Counted from the stretch's first letter, positions 26,962 to 37,720 are shown. The stretch is 64,000 nucleotides of DNA from Roseicella aerolata (GCF_020523605.1 NZ_JAJAQI010000001.1:186001-250000); one strand, 5' to 3'. Translations and numbers: made by a program. Notes: generated by a model from the sequence alone, not told the origin.

Positions 26962-27672
26962 ATGGACATGCCCATGCCGCCGCCCGAGGGCACCGCGCTG
27001 CAGCGGCTGCTGGCCGGCTTCGACCGCTTCCGCCACCGGCATTTCGAGGCGGACCACGACCTCTATGACAGCCTGCTGGACGGGCAGCGGCCGGAGGTGA
27101 TGGTCATCGCCTGCTCGGACAGCCGGACCGATCCGGCCATCATCTGCGGCGCCCGGCCGGGCGACCTCTTCGTCGTGCGCAACGTCGCCGCGCTGGTGCC
27201 GCCGCCGACCGCGGACGGCCAGCCGCACGGCACCGCCGCCGCCATCGAATTCGGCGTCATGGGCCTCGGCGTGCGGCATATCGTGGTGCTCGGCCATTCC
27301 TTCTGCGCCGGCATCCGCTGCCTGATCGAGCACGACCACGGCGCCCGGCGCTTCGACTACGTCTCCGACTGGGTGGGCGTGGCGCGGGAGGTGCGCGACG
27401 AGATGGACGGGCTGGTGACGGAGGCCGAGCGGGCGCTCATCGCCCGCCGGGCGGAGCAGGCGGCGGTGCTGGCCAGCCTGCGCCACCTCTCCGTCTATCC
27501 CTTCGTCGCGGAGCGGGTGGCGGAGGGCCGGCTGGCCCTGCATGGCTGGTACTTCCATTTCGGCTGGGGCGTGCTGCAGGCGGCCGAGGGGCCGCACGGC
27601 CCCTTCCGGCAGGCGGATGCGGCGGCGCCGCGCCCGGCGATCGGCAGGCTGGCCGAGGAGATCCCCGCGTGA
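26962..27672 (+). CDS. Beta-class carbonic anhydrase
   Basis: Interconverts CO2 and bicarbonate. The 236-residue protein has the zinc/catalytic dyad motif ACSDSRTDPAIICGARPGDLFVVRNVAALVPP (Cys, Asp, Arg) and HIVVLGHSFCAGIRC (His, Cys), in the order of beta carbonic anhydrases. AGGAAAGG precedes the ATG. It overlaps nnrS by GTGA. A carbonic anhydrase within a nar operon is unusual; it may buffer pH or CO2 during anaerobic respiration (inference). Confidence 0.93.
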   Translation: MDMPMPPPEGTALQRLLAGFDRFRHRHFEADHDLYDSLLDGQRPEVMVIACSDSRTDPAIICGARPGDLFVVRNVAALVPPPTADGQPHGTAAAIEFGVMGLGVRHIVVLGHSFCAGIRCLIEHDHGARRFDYVSDWVGVAREVRDEMDGLVTEAERALIARRAEQAAVLASLRHLSVYPFVAERVAEGRLALHGWYFHFGWGVLQAAEGPHGPFRQADAAAPRPAIGRLAEEIPA

Positions 27673-28874
27673 CCGCCACCGCCGCGCCCCCGGTGGCGGC
27701 CGGTGGCGCCGGGCCGGCCCTGTTCCGCCAGGGGCTCAGGCCCTTTTTCCTGCTTTGCGGCATCTGGGCCATGGTCACCATCGCGCTCTGGGTCGCGGCG
27801 CTGCATGGCGCCGCCCTGCCGGCGGGGCCGCTGCCCGCCGCCCGCTGGCACGGGCACGAGATGCTGGCGGGCTTCATCGGCGCCGCCATCGCGGGCTTCG
27901 TGCTGACCGCCATCCCGAACTGGACGGGACGGCCGCCCTATGCCGGGGCGCCCCTCGCGCTGCTGGCGGCGCTCTTCGTCGCGGCGCGGCTGGTGCTGCT
28001 GCCCGGCTCGCCGATGCCGCCCGGCCCCGCCGCCGTGATCGCCCTGCTGCCGCTGCCGGCGCTGCTGCTGACCGTGCTGCCCGCGCTGGTCAGGGCCGGG
28101 ACGCCGCGGCTGTTCGGCCCGCCGGCGCTGATCCTTGCCTTCTGGGCGGGCGACCTGCTGATGCTGGGGGAGATGGCGGGGTGGTGGGACGGGACCTTCG
28201 CCATAGGCGAGTTGCTGGCCCTCAACATCGCCTTGGCGCTGGTCGGGCTGATCGGCGGCCGCATCATCCCGGCCTTCACCCGCAACGCCCTGAAGCAGGC
28301 CGGGCAGGCGGTGGAGATCCGGCCGCTGCCGGGGGTGGATGCCGCCGGCATCCTGGCGCTGCTCGCGGTCGTCGCGGTGGATCTCGCGGCGCCGGGCAGC
28401 CTGCTCGCCGGGCTGGCCGCGGCCATCGCCGCGGTGCTGGCGCTGCTGCGCCTTGCGCGCTGGCAGGGGCTGCGGACGCTGGGGCGGCCGATCCTGGCGG
28501 TGCTGCACCTGGCCTATCTGATGCTGCCGGTCGCGCTGGCGGTGAAGGCGGCGCATCTGCTGGGCGGTGCCGTCTGGGCGGCGCACTGGCTGCACCTGCA
28601 GGGGATCGGCGCCGTCGGGCTGATGATCCTGGCCGTCATGCCGCGGGCGACGCTCGGCCATACCGGGCACCCGCTGGTCGCCCCCCGGGCCATGCTGCTG
28701 GCCTGGGCACTGCTGCCGGCCGCGGCGCTGCTGCGCGCCTTCGGCCCGGCCGTCCTGCCGGGGCTGCTGCCCCATGCCGCCGCCGGCGCGGCCTGGGTGC
28801 TCGCCTTCGGCCTGTTCCTTGCCGCGCATGGGCCGATGCTGCTGCGGCCGCGGGCGGACGGGAAGCCGGGCTGA
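27669..28874 (+). CDS. nnrS: NnrS family haem/copper membrane protein
   Basis: Polytopic inner-membrane protein of 401 aa with about 12 hydrophobic segments. Family motifs are LFRQGLRPFFLLCGIWA, ARWHGHEMLAGFIGAAIAGFVLTAIPNWTGRPPYAG, LALVGLIGGRIIPAFTRNAL, HWLHLQGIGAVGLMILAVMPRATLGHTG. NnrS is part of the NNR regulon in denitrifiers and protects cells against NO stress, so it fits the Dnr/NNR-like regulator here. GTG start overlaps the carbonic anhydrase stop. Confidence 0.94.
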   Translation: MTATAAPPVAAGGAGPALFRQGLRPFFLLCGIWAMVTIALWVAALHGAALPAGPLPAARWHGHEMLAGFIGAAIAGFVLTAIPNWTGRPPYAGAPLALLAALFVAARLVLLPGSPMPPGPAAVIALLPLPALLLTVLPALVRAGTPRLFGPPALILAFWAGDLLMLGEMAGWWDGTFAIGELLALNIALALVGLIGGRIIPAFTRNALKQAGQAVEIRPLPGVDAAGILALLAVVAVDLAAPGSLLAGLAAAIAAVLALLRLARWQGLRTLGRPILAVLHLAYLMLPVALAVKAAHLLGGAVWAAHWLHLQGIGAVGLMILAVMPRATLGHTGHPLVAPRAMLLAWALLPAAALLRAFGPAVLPGLLPHAAAGAAWVLAFGLFLAAHGPMLLRPRADGKPG

Positions 28875-28918
28875 CCCTGGCGCGTTCGCCCCCCACAACA
28901 CAGGGGAAGGAGAGAGGG

Positions 28919-29266
28919 ATGCGACAGCATGAGGAGCTTCCGGCCGCGGCCGGCGACGTGGCGCGGGCCTATCCGGAGCTCTACCGGGCCTATGCCGCGC
29001 TGGGGGAGGCCTGCGCCAAGGCCGGGCCGATCGACGGGCAGGCGCTGCGCCTGGTGAAGCTGGCGCTCGCCATCGGCGCCTGGTCCGAGGGCGGGGTGCA
29101 TTCCCATTGCCGCCGCGCGCTGGAGGAAGGGATTCCGAAGGAGGCGCTGAAGCAGGTCGCGCTGCTGGCCATCCCGACGCTCGGCTTCCCGAAGGCGGTC
29201 GCGGCGCTGACCTGGATCGAGGACATCACCGACGGCAAGCGCACGACGCCGCAACCGCGGCCCTGA
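28919..29266 (+). CDS. Carboxymuconolactone decarboxylase/AhpD-like small protein
   Basis: All-helical 115-residue protein; IDGQALRLVKLALAIGAWSEGGVHSHCRRALEEGIPKEALKQVALLAIPTLGFPKAVAALTWIED matches the CMD/AhpD fold. Only one cysteine lies in the usual redox region (HSHC instead of C-x2-C), so peroxidase-type thiol cycling is doubtful. GGGGAAGGAGAGAGG precedes the ATG. It is the last gene of the nar-region + strand run, 44 bp after nnrS. Confidence 0.85.
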   Translation: MRQHEELPAAAGDVARAYPELYRAYAALGEACAKAGPIDGQALRLVKLALAIGAWSEGGVHSHCRRALEEGIPKEALKQVALLAIPTLGFPKAVAALTWIEDITDGKRTTPQPRP

Positions 29267-29411
29267 CGGCCGCCCGCGGGGACTGCCGGGCAGCCGCGGG
29301 GCCGCATGACGCGCGGCTGCCCGGCATGCGGCGCGGACAATGGCCGCCCTGGAAGCCGCCGCCGCACCCTTCCATGGCCCCGGGGCCGATCCGGCGACGG
29401 CGGCCGCCCGG

Positions 29412-31798
<2,387 letters not shown>

Positions 31799-31802
<4 letters not shown>

Positions 31803-32875
31803 GGCGTGATCGCCACCTTCAGCACGCCGTCGCGCTGGTGGCTGAACAGGTCATAGGCCTCCTCGATCTGGTCCAGCCTGAAGCGATGCGTGACCAGCGG
31901 CTTGAGGTCCACCCGGCCGGAGCTGATGACCGACATCAGCCGCCGCATCCGCTCCTTGCCGCCGGGGCAGAGGGTGGTGATGATGCGGTGGTCGCCGAGC
32001 CCGGCCGCGAAGGCATCCAGCGGGATGCGCAGGTCGGTGGAATAGACGCCGAGCGAGGAGAGGGTGCCGCCCGGCCGCAGCACGCGCAGCGCGGCCTCGA
32101 AGGTGGATTGCAGGCCGAGCGCCTCGATCGAGACATCCACGCCGCGCCCCTCGGTCAGGCGGCGGATCGCCTCCACAGGGTCCTCCTTCGAGAAATCCAC
32201 CACCTCATCGGCGCCGAGGCGGCGGGCCATCTCCAGGCGCTCCGGCACCCGGTCCACGGCGATGATGCGCGTCGCGCCCATCAGCTTCGCGCCGGCGGTG
32301 GCGCAGAGGCCGATCGGCCCCTGGGCGAAGACCGCCACCGTGTCACCGATGCGGATCGCCCCGCTCTCGGCGCCGCCGAAGCCCGTGGACATGATGTCCG
32401 GGCACATCAGCACCTGCTCGTCCGTGAGCTGATCCGGCACCGGGGCGAGGTTGGCCATGGCATCCGGCACCAGCACGTATTCCGCCTGGCAGCCATCGAT
32501 GGTGTTGCCGAAGCGCCAGCCGCCCATCGGCTTCCAGCCATGCGCCGTGCCGGCGCCGTCCTGGGCGCAGAACCCGCAGAGGCAGGCATTGGAATGGCCC
32601 GAGGGCGTGATGGCGCCGGCGATGACGCGCTGCCCCTCGCGGTAGCCCTTCACGGCGGAGCCGAGCCGCTCGATGACGCCGACCGGCTCATGGCCGATCG
32701 TCAGCCCCTCGGCGACCGGGTACTCGCCCTTCATGATATGCACATCGGTGCCGCAGATGGTGGTGGTGGTGACGCGCATCAGCGCGTCCAGCGGCCCCAC
32801 TTCCGGCACCGGCTTCTCGCGCAGCGCGATCCGGCCCTTGGCCGCGAAGACGGCGGCCTTCATCGTTCTTGCCAT
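31799..32875 (-). CDS. Zinc-dependent alcohol dehydrogenase family protein
   Basis: MDR-type zinc dehydrogenase, 358 aa. It carries TTTICGTDVHIMKGEYPVAEGLTIGHEPVGVIE (catalytic Cys/His/Glu zinc site) and an unusual CLCGFCAQDGAGTAHGWKPMGG segment in the structural-zinc region. The Rossmann motif is VAVFAQGPIGLCATAGAKLMGATRIIAVDRVPERL. The sequence resembles the bacterial isopropanol/2-alcohol dehydrogenase branch. The ATG at 32875 with GGGGAGA upstream is preferred to the longer frame. Its stop and the adjacent ppsA start share ATGA. Together the pair could oxidise an alcohol and feed the product toward PEP (inference). Confidence 0.92.
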
Positions 32876-33447
32876 GGCGTGGTCTCCCCGTACCGCGCAA
32901 GCACAGCCGAAGGATCGTCCCCCTGCCTTGATCGGGCGCAAGTAGCCGGTGGAGCCGATCCCGGGCTTCGCCGCGGGCCGACACGCATGGTGGAAATGCA
33001 TTCGCCGCAATGAGCGGGTCGCGATCCGGATCCAGATCTGACTTTGTCGTGTCCGAGGCGCCTGGCGGCCCATCCGGCAGGAGATGGGCCATGGCCGCGG
33101 CATCTCCCTGGCCGGAGACGCGCAGGCGCGGCCCCCGGCTTGCCGGCCCGACTGGCTGCCGGAAAGGACTGCATCATGGAATGCCTGGCCCGTTCGCGGG
33201 GAACGGCGGCGCGCCCGCCGGGCTGAAACGCCGCCCGGCATGGCCCGGGCGCCCGGGGTGAGTGCGCAGACGGCGTGCCGGCGCATTCGGCGGCCCAGCG
33301 CCGAAGGGCCTGTCACTCCGGAAGGCCATCACCGCCCGGGGCGCACCGCCATCCCTTCTCGGGGGGAGGGCGGTACCGTCATCGCCCGCACCGGACGCCC
33401 GGCACCGTGCTCCTGCCCAACCAACCGGTGGCGCCGGCGCGCCGGCT
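32876..33447. other. Intergenic stretch without a supported gene
   Basis: About 570 bp between the divergently ending grpE gene and the start of the alcohol dehydrogenase gene. Short reading frames here have low-complexity Pro/Arg/Ala translations typical of GC-rich non-coding DNA. I see no RNA gene or convincing hairpin. Confidence 0.6.
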
Positions 33448-34011
33448 TCAGCCCTTCGCCGCCACCACCACCATCGCCGGCTTCAGCAGCCGCCCGTTCA
33501 GCGTCCAGGCCGGCGTCCAGGCCTGCAGCACCGTCCCCGGCGCCACGCCCTCGGGCGCCGGCTGCTCGGCCATTGCCTGGTGCAGCTCGGGGTCAAAGGG
33601 CTGGCCCTGCGCCTCCTTCCGGGCGATGCCGTGCCGCTCCAGGATGCCGAGGAAGCTGCGCTCCACGCCCTCGAAGCCCTCCCGCAGCTTGCCCAGCAGC
33701 TCGGGCTCGTCCTCCCGCTGCGCTGGCAGGGCCTCCAGCCCGCGGCGGAGGTTCTGCGCCGCCTCCACCACGTCGCCGGCGAATTTCTGGATGGCGTATT
33801 GCCGCGCATCCGCGACCTCCCGCTGGGTGCGGGTGCGGAGGTTCTGCATCTCCGCCTCGGCCCGCAGCCAGCGCTCGCGGAGCTGCGCCACCTCGGCCTC
33901 CAGCGCGGCGATGCGCTCCTCAGGGCTCGGCACGGCCGCGGCGGCGTCCTGGGCCGCGTTCGTCTCCTCCGCCGATGGGGTCACCGGCGGCGTCTCGGCT
34001 GGGTCGCTCAT
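33448..34011 (-). CDS. grpE: Nucleotide exchange factor GrpE
   Basis: Co-chaperone that releases ADP from DnaK. The 187-residue protein has an acidic disordered N-terminus, a long coiled coil (EERIAALEAEVAQLRERWLRAEAEMQNLRTRTQREVADARQYAIQKFAGDVV) and the C-terminal beta domain ending FDPELHQAMAEQPAPEGVAPGTVLQAWTPAWTLNGRLLKPAMVVVA, which matches the GrpE signature. dnaK, dnaJ and hrcA are not in the window, so it is a stand-alone locus on this side. Confidence 0.96.
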   Translation of the reverse strand: MSDPAETPPVTPSAEETNAAQDAAAAVPSPEERIAALEAEVAQLRERWLRAEAEMQNLRTRTQREVADARQYAIQKFAGDVVEAAQNLRRGLEALPAQREDEPELLGKLREGFEGVERSFLGILERHGIARKEAQGQPFDPELHQAMAEQPAPEGVAPGTVLQAWTPAWTLNGRLLKPAMVVVAAKG

Positions 34012-34343
34012 GTCCGTTCATGTCTGGCAAGGGGGAAGGTCCCTGAGACGGGACCGGTCACCCGGTCAGGTAGTGCCTGCGCGGCGCCAGGGCAACCGGG
34101 CCGCCACAGCCGGCCCCGCCCGGGCCGATGGCCGCGGCCAGGCCAGCGGCCGGAAACCCGCGCCCCCGCCGGGCGCTTGGCGAGGCGACCACCCGAAGCA
34201 CCGTCGCACGGCCGTGCGGCAGAACCGCCGGTCAAGAACATGTCACGCCACCCCCCCGCGCCTGGATCGTTCGACCGGTGAGGGCGCAGGCTGCCCGGTG
34301 CCGGGATCAGGCAATCATTTCAGCTCAGGGGGAGAACCTGCAG
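34012..34343. other. Divergent grpE / RTX gene intergenic region
   Basis: About 330 bp between grpE (-) and the RTX-repeat gene (+), so it must hold promoters for both. No clear sigma-32 or sigma-70 boxes were recognised. The last 30 bp before the RTX gene carry GGGGGAG as ribosome binding site. Confidence 0.5.
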
Positions 34344-35078
34344 ATGGTACGTTGGCTTTTCGGTACGCCGCAAAAAGACACCCTGTCGGCCACGAACGAG
34401 AGCACCTTCATCTTCGGATTCGGGGGCAATGACAGCCTTCGCGGTGGCCGGGCTTCGGACACCATCTGGGGCGGCACGGGCAATGACACGGTTCGCGGCG
34501 ATGGCGGCCGGACCGTCACCGACGACCCTCTCACGCGGCTCGGCGGCAATGACGTCATCCTCGGCGATGCCGGGGCGGACCGGCTCTGGGGCGAGGGCGG
34601 CGATGACGTGATCCTCGGCGGTGACGGGAATGACACCATCTACGGCGGCTTCGGGCGCGACGTGATGGTGGGTGGCGCCGGCGCCGACAAGTTCGTCTTC
34701 GGCACCATCATCACCTTCTATCCCAACACGCCCGGCACTTTCCTCTCCGCCGCCGCGGATACCGGGGTCGGCCCCGCCGCGCGCGACGTCATCCTGGATT
34801 TCACCAAGGGCGAGGACAAGATCGACCTCTCCCCGATCAATTTCTTCCAGCGCCGGCCGCCGGGCGATGCCGAGTTCACCTTCATCGGCACCAACAAGTT
34901 CAGCGCCACGCAGGATCGGCCGGAGGTCCGGTACGAGATCCAGGGCGACCGCACGCTCATCCAGATGGATGGCAGCGCCCTGCGCTATCCCTTCAACCAG
35001 CTGCCGGATGGCAGGCCGGACGCCGAGATCATGCTGGCCAGCGCCGTGAATCTGGCGGCGAGCGACTTCATCCTCTAA
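34344..35078 (+). CDS. RTX-type calcium-binding repeat protein
   Basis: A 244-residue acidic protein with six to eight RTX nonapeptide repeats between residues about 28 and 115 (GGNDSLRGG, GGTGNDTVRGD, GGDDVILGGDGNDTIYGGFG, GGAGADKFVFG), which bind calcium in a parallel beta roll. The RTX signature end DVILDFTKGEDKIDLSPINF follows. There is no N-terminal signal; the C-terminus AASDFIL is typical of type I secretion substrates. No catalytic domain is seen, so the function is unknown. The ATG at 34344 follows GGGGGAG. No type I transporter is in the window. A second such protein is at 56994-57560. Confidence 0.9.
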   Translation: MVRWLFGTPQKDTLSATNESTFIFGFGGNDSLRGGRASDTIWGGTGNDTVRGDGGRTVTDDPLTRLGGNDVILGDAGADRLWGEGGDDVILGGDGNDTIYGGFGRDVMVGGAGADKFVFGTIITFYPNTPGTFLSAAADTGVGPAARDVILDFTKGEDKIDLSPINFFQRRPPGDAEFTFIGTNKFSATQDRPEVRYEIQGDRTLIQMDGSALRYPFNQLPDGRPDAEIMLASAVNLAASDFIL

Positions 35079-35478
35079 GCAGAAGCCGGCGCCGCCAGGT
35101 TGGGCGCGCGCCGGTTCTCATCGCCGGCGGGCCGGCCATCCCGATGGGCAATTAATAACGGCCGGCACGGATCCTGACCTGCGGCCGCCCTTGGCGGTCC
35201 CAGGGCTGGCGCGGCGGCTGCGCCCGAGCCAGCGGAACGGGATCATGCCGATCCGCATCCATGTGGTGCGTCGTGATCCCGGGGCGGGTTGCCCTGCCAT
35301 GCCACTCCGCGAGCAGCGGCGATGCGGGCTCCGGGTCCGGCGCCACAGGGGGCAGTGAGGCCGCATCCGGCGGCGAAGCCCGCGCGGGGGGGCGCGGACA
35401 GCCCCTTGCGGCAACTCCACCCGTTGCGGCAGGCCGGCGCTGCCGCGGCGGCGCCCCGCGGCCAGGAAGCCCGTTCCG
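35079..35478. other. Intergenic stretch without a supported gene
   Basis: About 400 bp between convergent genes (RTX protein and LuxR regulator). It is GC-rich with several small inverted repeats but none is a clear terminator, and reading frames are low complexity. Confidence 0.55.
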
Positions 35479-36081
35479 CTACAGCAGCACCAGCCCGGCC
35501 CGCGCCCCGCGCGCCACCGCATCGGCCCGGCTGCTGGCGCCCAGCTTCTGCAGCACCGAGGCGACATGCGCCTTGGCCGTATGGAAGGAGAGGTTGAGCC
35601 GCCGCGCGATCACCTTGTTGGAGGCGCCGGCCGCCAGCAAGTCCAGCACCTCCCGCTCCCGCCGGGTCAGCCCGGCCTCGACCGGCACCGGCTCCCGCCC
35701 CGCCAGCGTTGCCAGCGCCCCGGGCGGCAGCACGGAGAGCCCGCGCGCGACCGCGGTCAGCGCCGCCTCCAGCTGCGCCGCCGGCGCCTCGGGCGGCAGC
35801 ACCGCGCGGGCACCCGCCTTCAGCGCCGCGACCGCCGCGGCGCCCTCGGCCAGGACCAGGACGGGCGGCCCCTCCCGCGCCGGCGACGGTGCCTCCGCCA
35901 CCAGCACATCCGCAGCGTCCGGGTCGGCCACCAGGCGCAGGCCCGGGAGCGCGGCGAGCCGGGCGGTGAGCTCCGGCTCCGCCTGCCGCAGCGCGACCGC
36001 GACCGGGGCGCGGTGCGGCGCCGCCTCGGCGGCCGGGGGAGGCTTCAGGGGGGTATCGGCCAATGCCGCCATCATGTTCAT
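35479..36081 (-). CDS. LuxR/NarL-type regulator with degenerate receiver
   Basis: A 200-residue protein. The C-terminal GerE helix-turn-helix is clear (LTRREREVLDLLAAGASNKVIARRLNLSFHTAKAHVASVLQKLGASSRADAVARGARAGLVLL). The N-terminal ~130 residues resemble a receiver domain (VLVAEAPSPAREGPPVLVLAE), but the position of the phosphoacceptor Asp appears to be Glu63 and the acidic pair near the N-terminus is missing, so conventional phosphorylation is unlikely. Its ATG overlaps the stop of the upstream HtrA-like gene (ATGA), so the two are co-translated. Confidence 0.85.
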   Translation of the reverse strand: MNMMAALADTPLKPPPAAEAAPHRAPVAVALRQAEPELTARLAALPGLRLVADPDAADVLVAEAPSPAREGPPVLVLAEGAAAVAALKAGARAVLPPEAPAAQLEAALTAVARGLSVLPPGALATLAGREPVPVEAGLTRREREVLDLLAAGASNKVIARRLNLSFHTAKAHVASVLQKLGASSRADAVARGARAGLVLL

Positions 36082-36965
36082 GCCGCCGCGCGTTCGCCGA
36101 TCCGGACCGGGATGCGGTGGGGCCGCCCGGCACGGATCAGGTCCAGTGTCACCGTGGTGCCGACGCTGTCGGGGTCAAGCCGCGCCAGCATGTCCCGCAC
36201 CGTGCCGAGCGGCCCGCCATCCCAGGCGACCAGCACGTCGCCCAGCAGAACGCCGGCGAGGCCCGCCGGGCTGCGCGGATCGACACCGACCACGATCAAC
36301 CCACGCACCTCCCCCACCTGCACCGGCTGCATGGCAAGGCCGAGATAGCCGCGCGCCACCCGGCCGCGGGTGCGGAGCTGCTCGACGGCCCGGGCGATGG
36401 TCTCGGCCGGGATGACGAGACAACGGCGCTTCGGCCCCGGCACGGCCATGCCGACCAGCCGCCCGGCATGGTCCAGCACCGCGCCGCCCTCGGCGCAAGG
36501 GTCGAGCCGCAGGCCGAGCTGGATCCGCCGGTCCAGCCTGCCGCCGCGCATGGACCGCCAGGGCCCGCCGGCGAGCGCCGCGATGCCGAAGCCGGCGATC
36601 GGGCCGTGCTCTCCGCGCCCCACCGCCAGCACGACATGGCCGGCCGCCAGCGCGGCTGGCGGGGCGGCGGCGAGCGGGACGAAGCCACCGGTCTCCGCCT
36701 TCAACAATGCGACATCGGTCCCCGGATCGCGGCCCGCCAGGCTCGCCGGCACCTCGCGCCCGTCCGGCAGGGTGAGGGAGAGCTCGTCGTCATGCTCCAG
36801 CGCCTCCTCGGCGGTGACGACCAACCCCTCGGCCCAGAGCAGGCCGGAGCGGGCGCGGCCGCCGCGGCCGTGGACGGAGACGACCCGGGCGGCGGCCTCG
36901 GCGGCCAGCATCGCCAGCCGGTCGGAGAAGGCGGCAAGGGGATCGGAGGGGAAGGCGTCGGTCAT
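36078..36965 (-). CDS. Degenerate HtrA/S1C serine-protease-like PDZ protein
   Basis: A 295-residue protein with the DegP/HtrA fold: protease-like domain at about 20-190 and a PDZ domain at 200-290 (GYLGLAMQPVQV...GLIVVGVDPRSPAGLAGVLLGDVLVAWDGGPLGTVRDMLARL). The catalytic Ser motif GNSGG is replaced by CAEGG (Glu159), and the His motif TNxH by TAEE (about Glu54); only the Asp (TDVALL, Asp84) is kept. It should therefore not be a working protease. There is no signal peptide or membrane anchor, so it seems cytoplasmic. It is translationally coupled to the LuxR-type gene, suggesting a regulatory or scaffold role (inference). Confidence 0.85.
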   Translation of the reverse strand: MTDAFPSDPLAAFSDRLAMLAAEAAARVVSVHGRGGRARSGLLWAEGLVVTAEEALEHDDELSLTLPDGREVPASLAGRDPGTDVALLKAETGGFVPLAAAPPAALAAGHVVLAVGRGEHGPIAGFGIAALAGGPWRSMRGGRLDRRIQLGLRLDPCAEGGAVLDHAGRLVGMAVPGPKRRCLVIPAETIARAVEQLRTRGRVARGYLGLAMQPVQVGEVRGLIVVGVDPRSPAGLAGVLLGDVLVAWDGGPLGTVRDMLARLDPDSVGTTVTLDLIRAGRPHRIPVRIGERAAA

Positions 36966-37088
36966 GGCGGGCTCCGCTGTCCCCCGGTAGCTGGGCACTC
37001 TGTCCCGCCCGGACCATTGCCCGGATGGGGAAGGCCGGATGGCCGACCCTGCCTCGATATGCCAGCCCCGGCTGCCCATATTCCCTGC

Positions 37089-37400
37089 ATGCCCGATCAC
37101 GACGTCGCGGCGCTGCTGGCGGATGCGGTGCACCAGCGGCGGGCCGTGCAATTGCTCTATGACGGCGCTTGGCGCGTGGTGCACCCGCATGCGCTGGGCC
37201 GCACCGGCCGGGGGAAGCTCTCCCTGCTGGCCTGGCAGACGGCCGGCCTCGGCCGCTCGGCCGAGCCGGAGGGCTGGCGGATGTTCGACCTCACCCGGGT
37301 GGCGGGGGCCGACCTGCTCCAGGCGCATTTCGCGCCGCGCCCGCAGCCGGCGAGCGGGCGGTGGACGGCCGGCATCGCGGAGCCGATGGCGGCGGTGTAG
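37089..37400 (+). CDS. Small WYL-domain-like protein
   Basis: A 103-residue protein whose core VQLLYDGAWRVVHPHALGRTGRGKLSLLAWQTAGLG...GWRMFDLTRVAGADLL resembles the ligand-binding WYL fold (strand-loop with H-P, then W, then R-x-F). It has no helix-turn-helix, unlike WYL transcription regulators. Similar stand-alone short proteins exist, but I cannot assign a role. It starts 124 bp from the divergent HtrA-like gene. Confidence 0.65.
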   Translation: MPDHDVAALLADAVHQRRAVQLLYDGAWRVVHPHALGRTGRGKLSLLAWQTAGLGRSAEPEGWRMFDLTRVAGADLLQAHFAPRPQPASGRWTAGIAEPMAAV

Positions 37401-37555
37401 CCGCCCGCTCGAGGGCGCGGATGGCGCCGCCTGCGCGGGCCCACGCAGCCGTCCCTTGCGGCTGACCTTCCGACGCGCGCCGGAGGGGCCTGCCTGTCGT
37501 CCGGGCGATCCCCCTTTCGCCGCCTGCATGGCTCCACCCAGCCGTCGTTTGCCCT

Positions 37556-37655
37556 GCGGAGGAATGCGTGACCACCGGCACGCCAATCCGCGGCAGGCCG
37601 TCGTCTGCAGGGCAGCGTCACGCTCCGGGGCGTTCAGGCCCCGCCGCGATCCGCT
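37556..37655 (-). repeat. Composite P2-P1 palindromic repeat, 37.6-kb copy
   Basis: On the - strand this reads P1 (37655-37611) then P2 (37592-37556), the same order as the copies at 56.7 and 63.1 kb, but more diverged. The recognisable P1 part contains GGGGCGTTCAGGCCCC and the P2 part CACGCCAATCCGC. It fills most of the roughly 320-bp spacer between the WYL-like gene and the kinase gene; I see no gene in that spacer. Confidence 0.6.
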
Positions 37656-37673
37656 GGTGCTCCTTGTTTTTTC

Positions 37674-37720
37674 GAGCAGCTTCACGTTCCCGGGCGATCA
37701 CGCCCGTCCGCGATCCGCCC
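37674..37720 (-). repeat. P1-type palindromic repeat at the kinase stop codon
   Basis: A further P1-type unit. On the - strand it begins at the kinase stop (TAG) as GGGCGGATCGCGGACGGGCG and ends GAAGCTGCTC. It is close to the 56.7-kb P1 and, like it, starts exactly where a gene ends. Confidence 0.65.

Noticed and set aside
29267-29411. Additional small gene at the end of the nar region
   Set aside because: The 145 bp between convergent genes hold no reading frame with a ribosome binding site.
32876-33447. Small + strand genes in the 572-bp spacer before the alcohol dehydrogenase
   Set aside because: The frames are rich in Arg, Pro and Ala, overlap one another in several frames and have no ribosome binding site.
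36078-36965. Active HtrA serine protease
   Set aside because: Catalytic Ser and His positions are replaced by Glu, so the name protease was not used without qualification.
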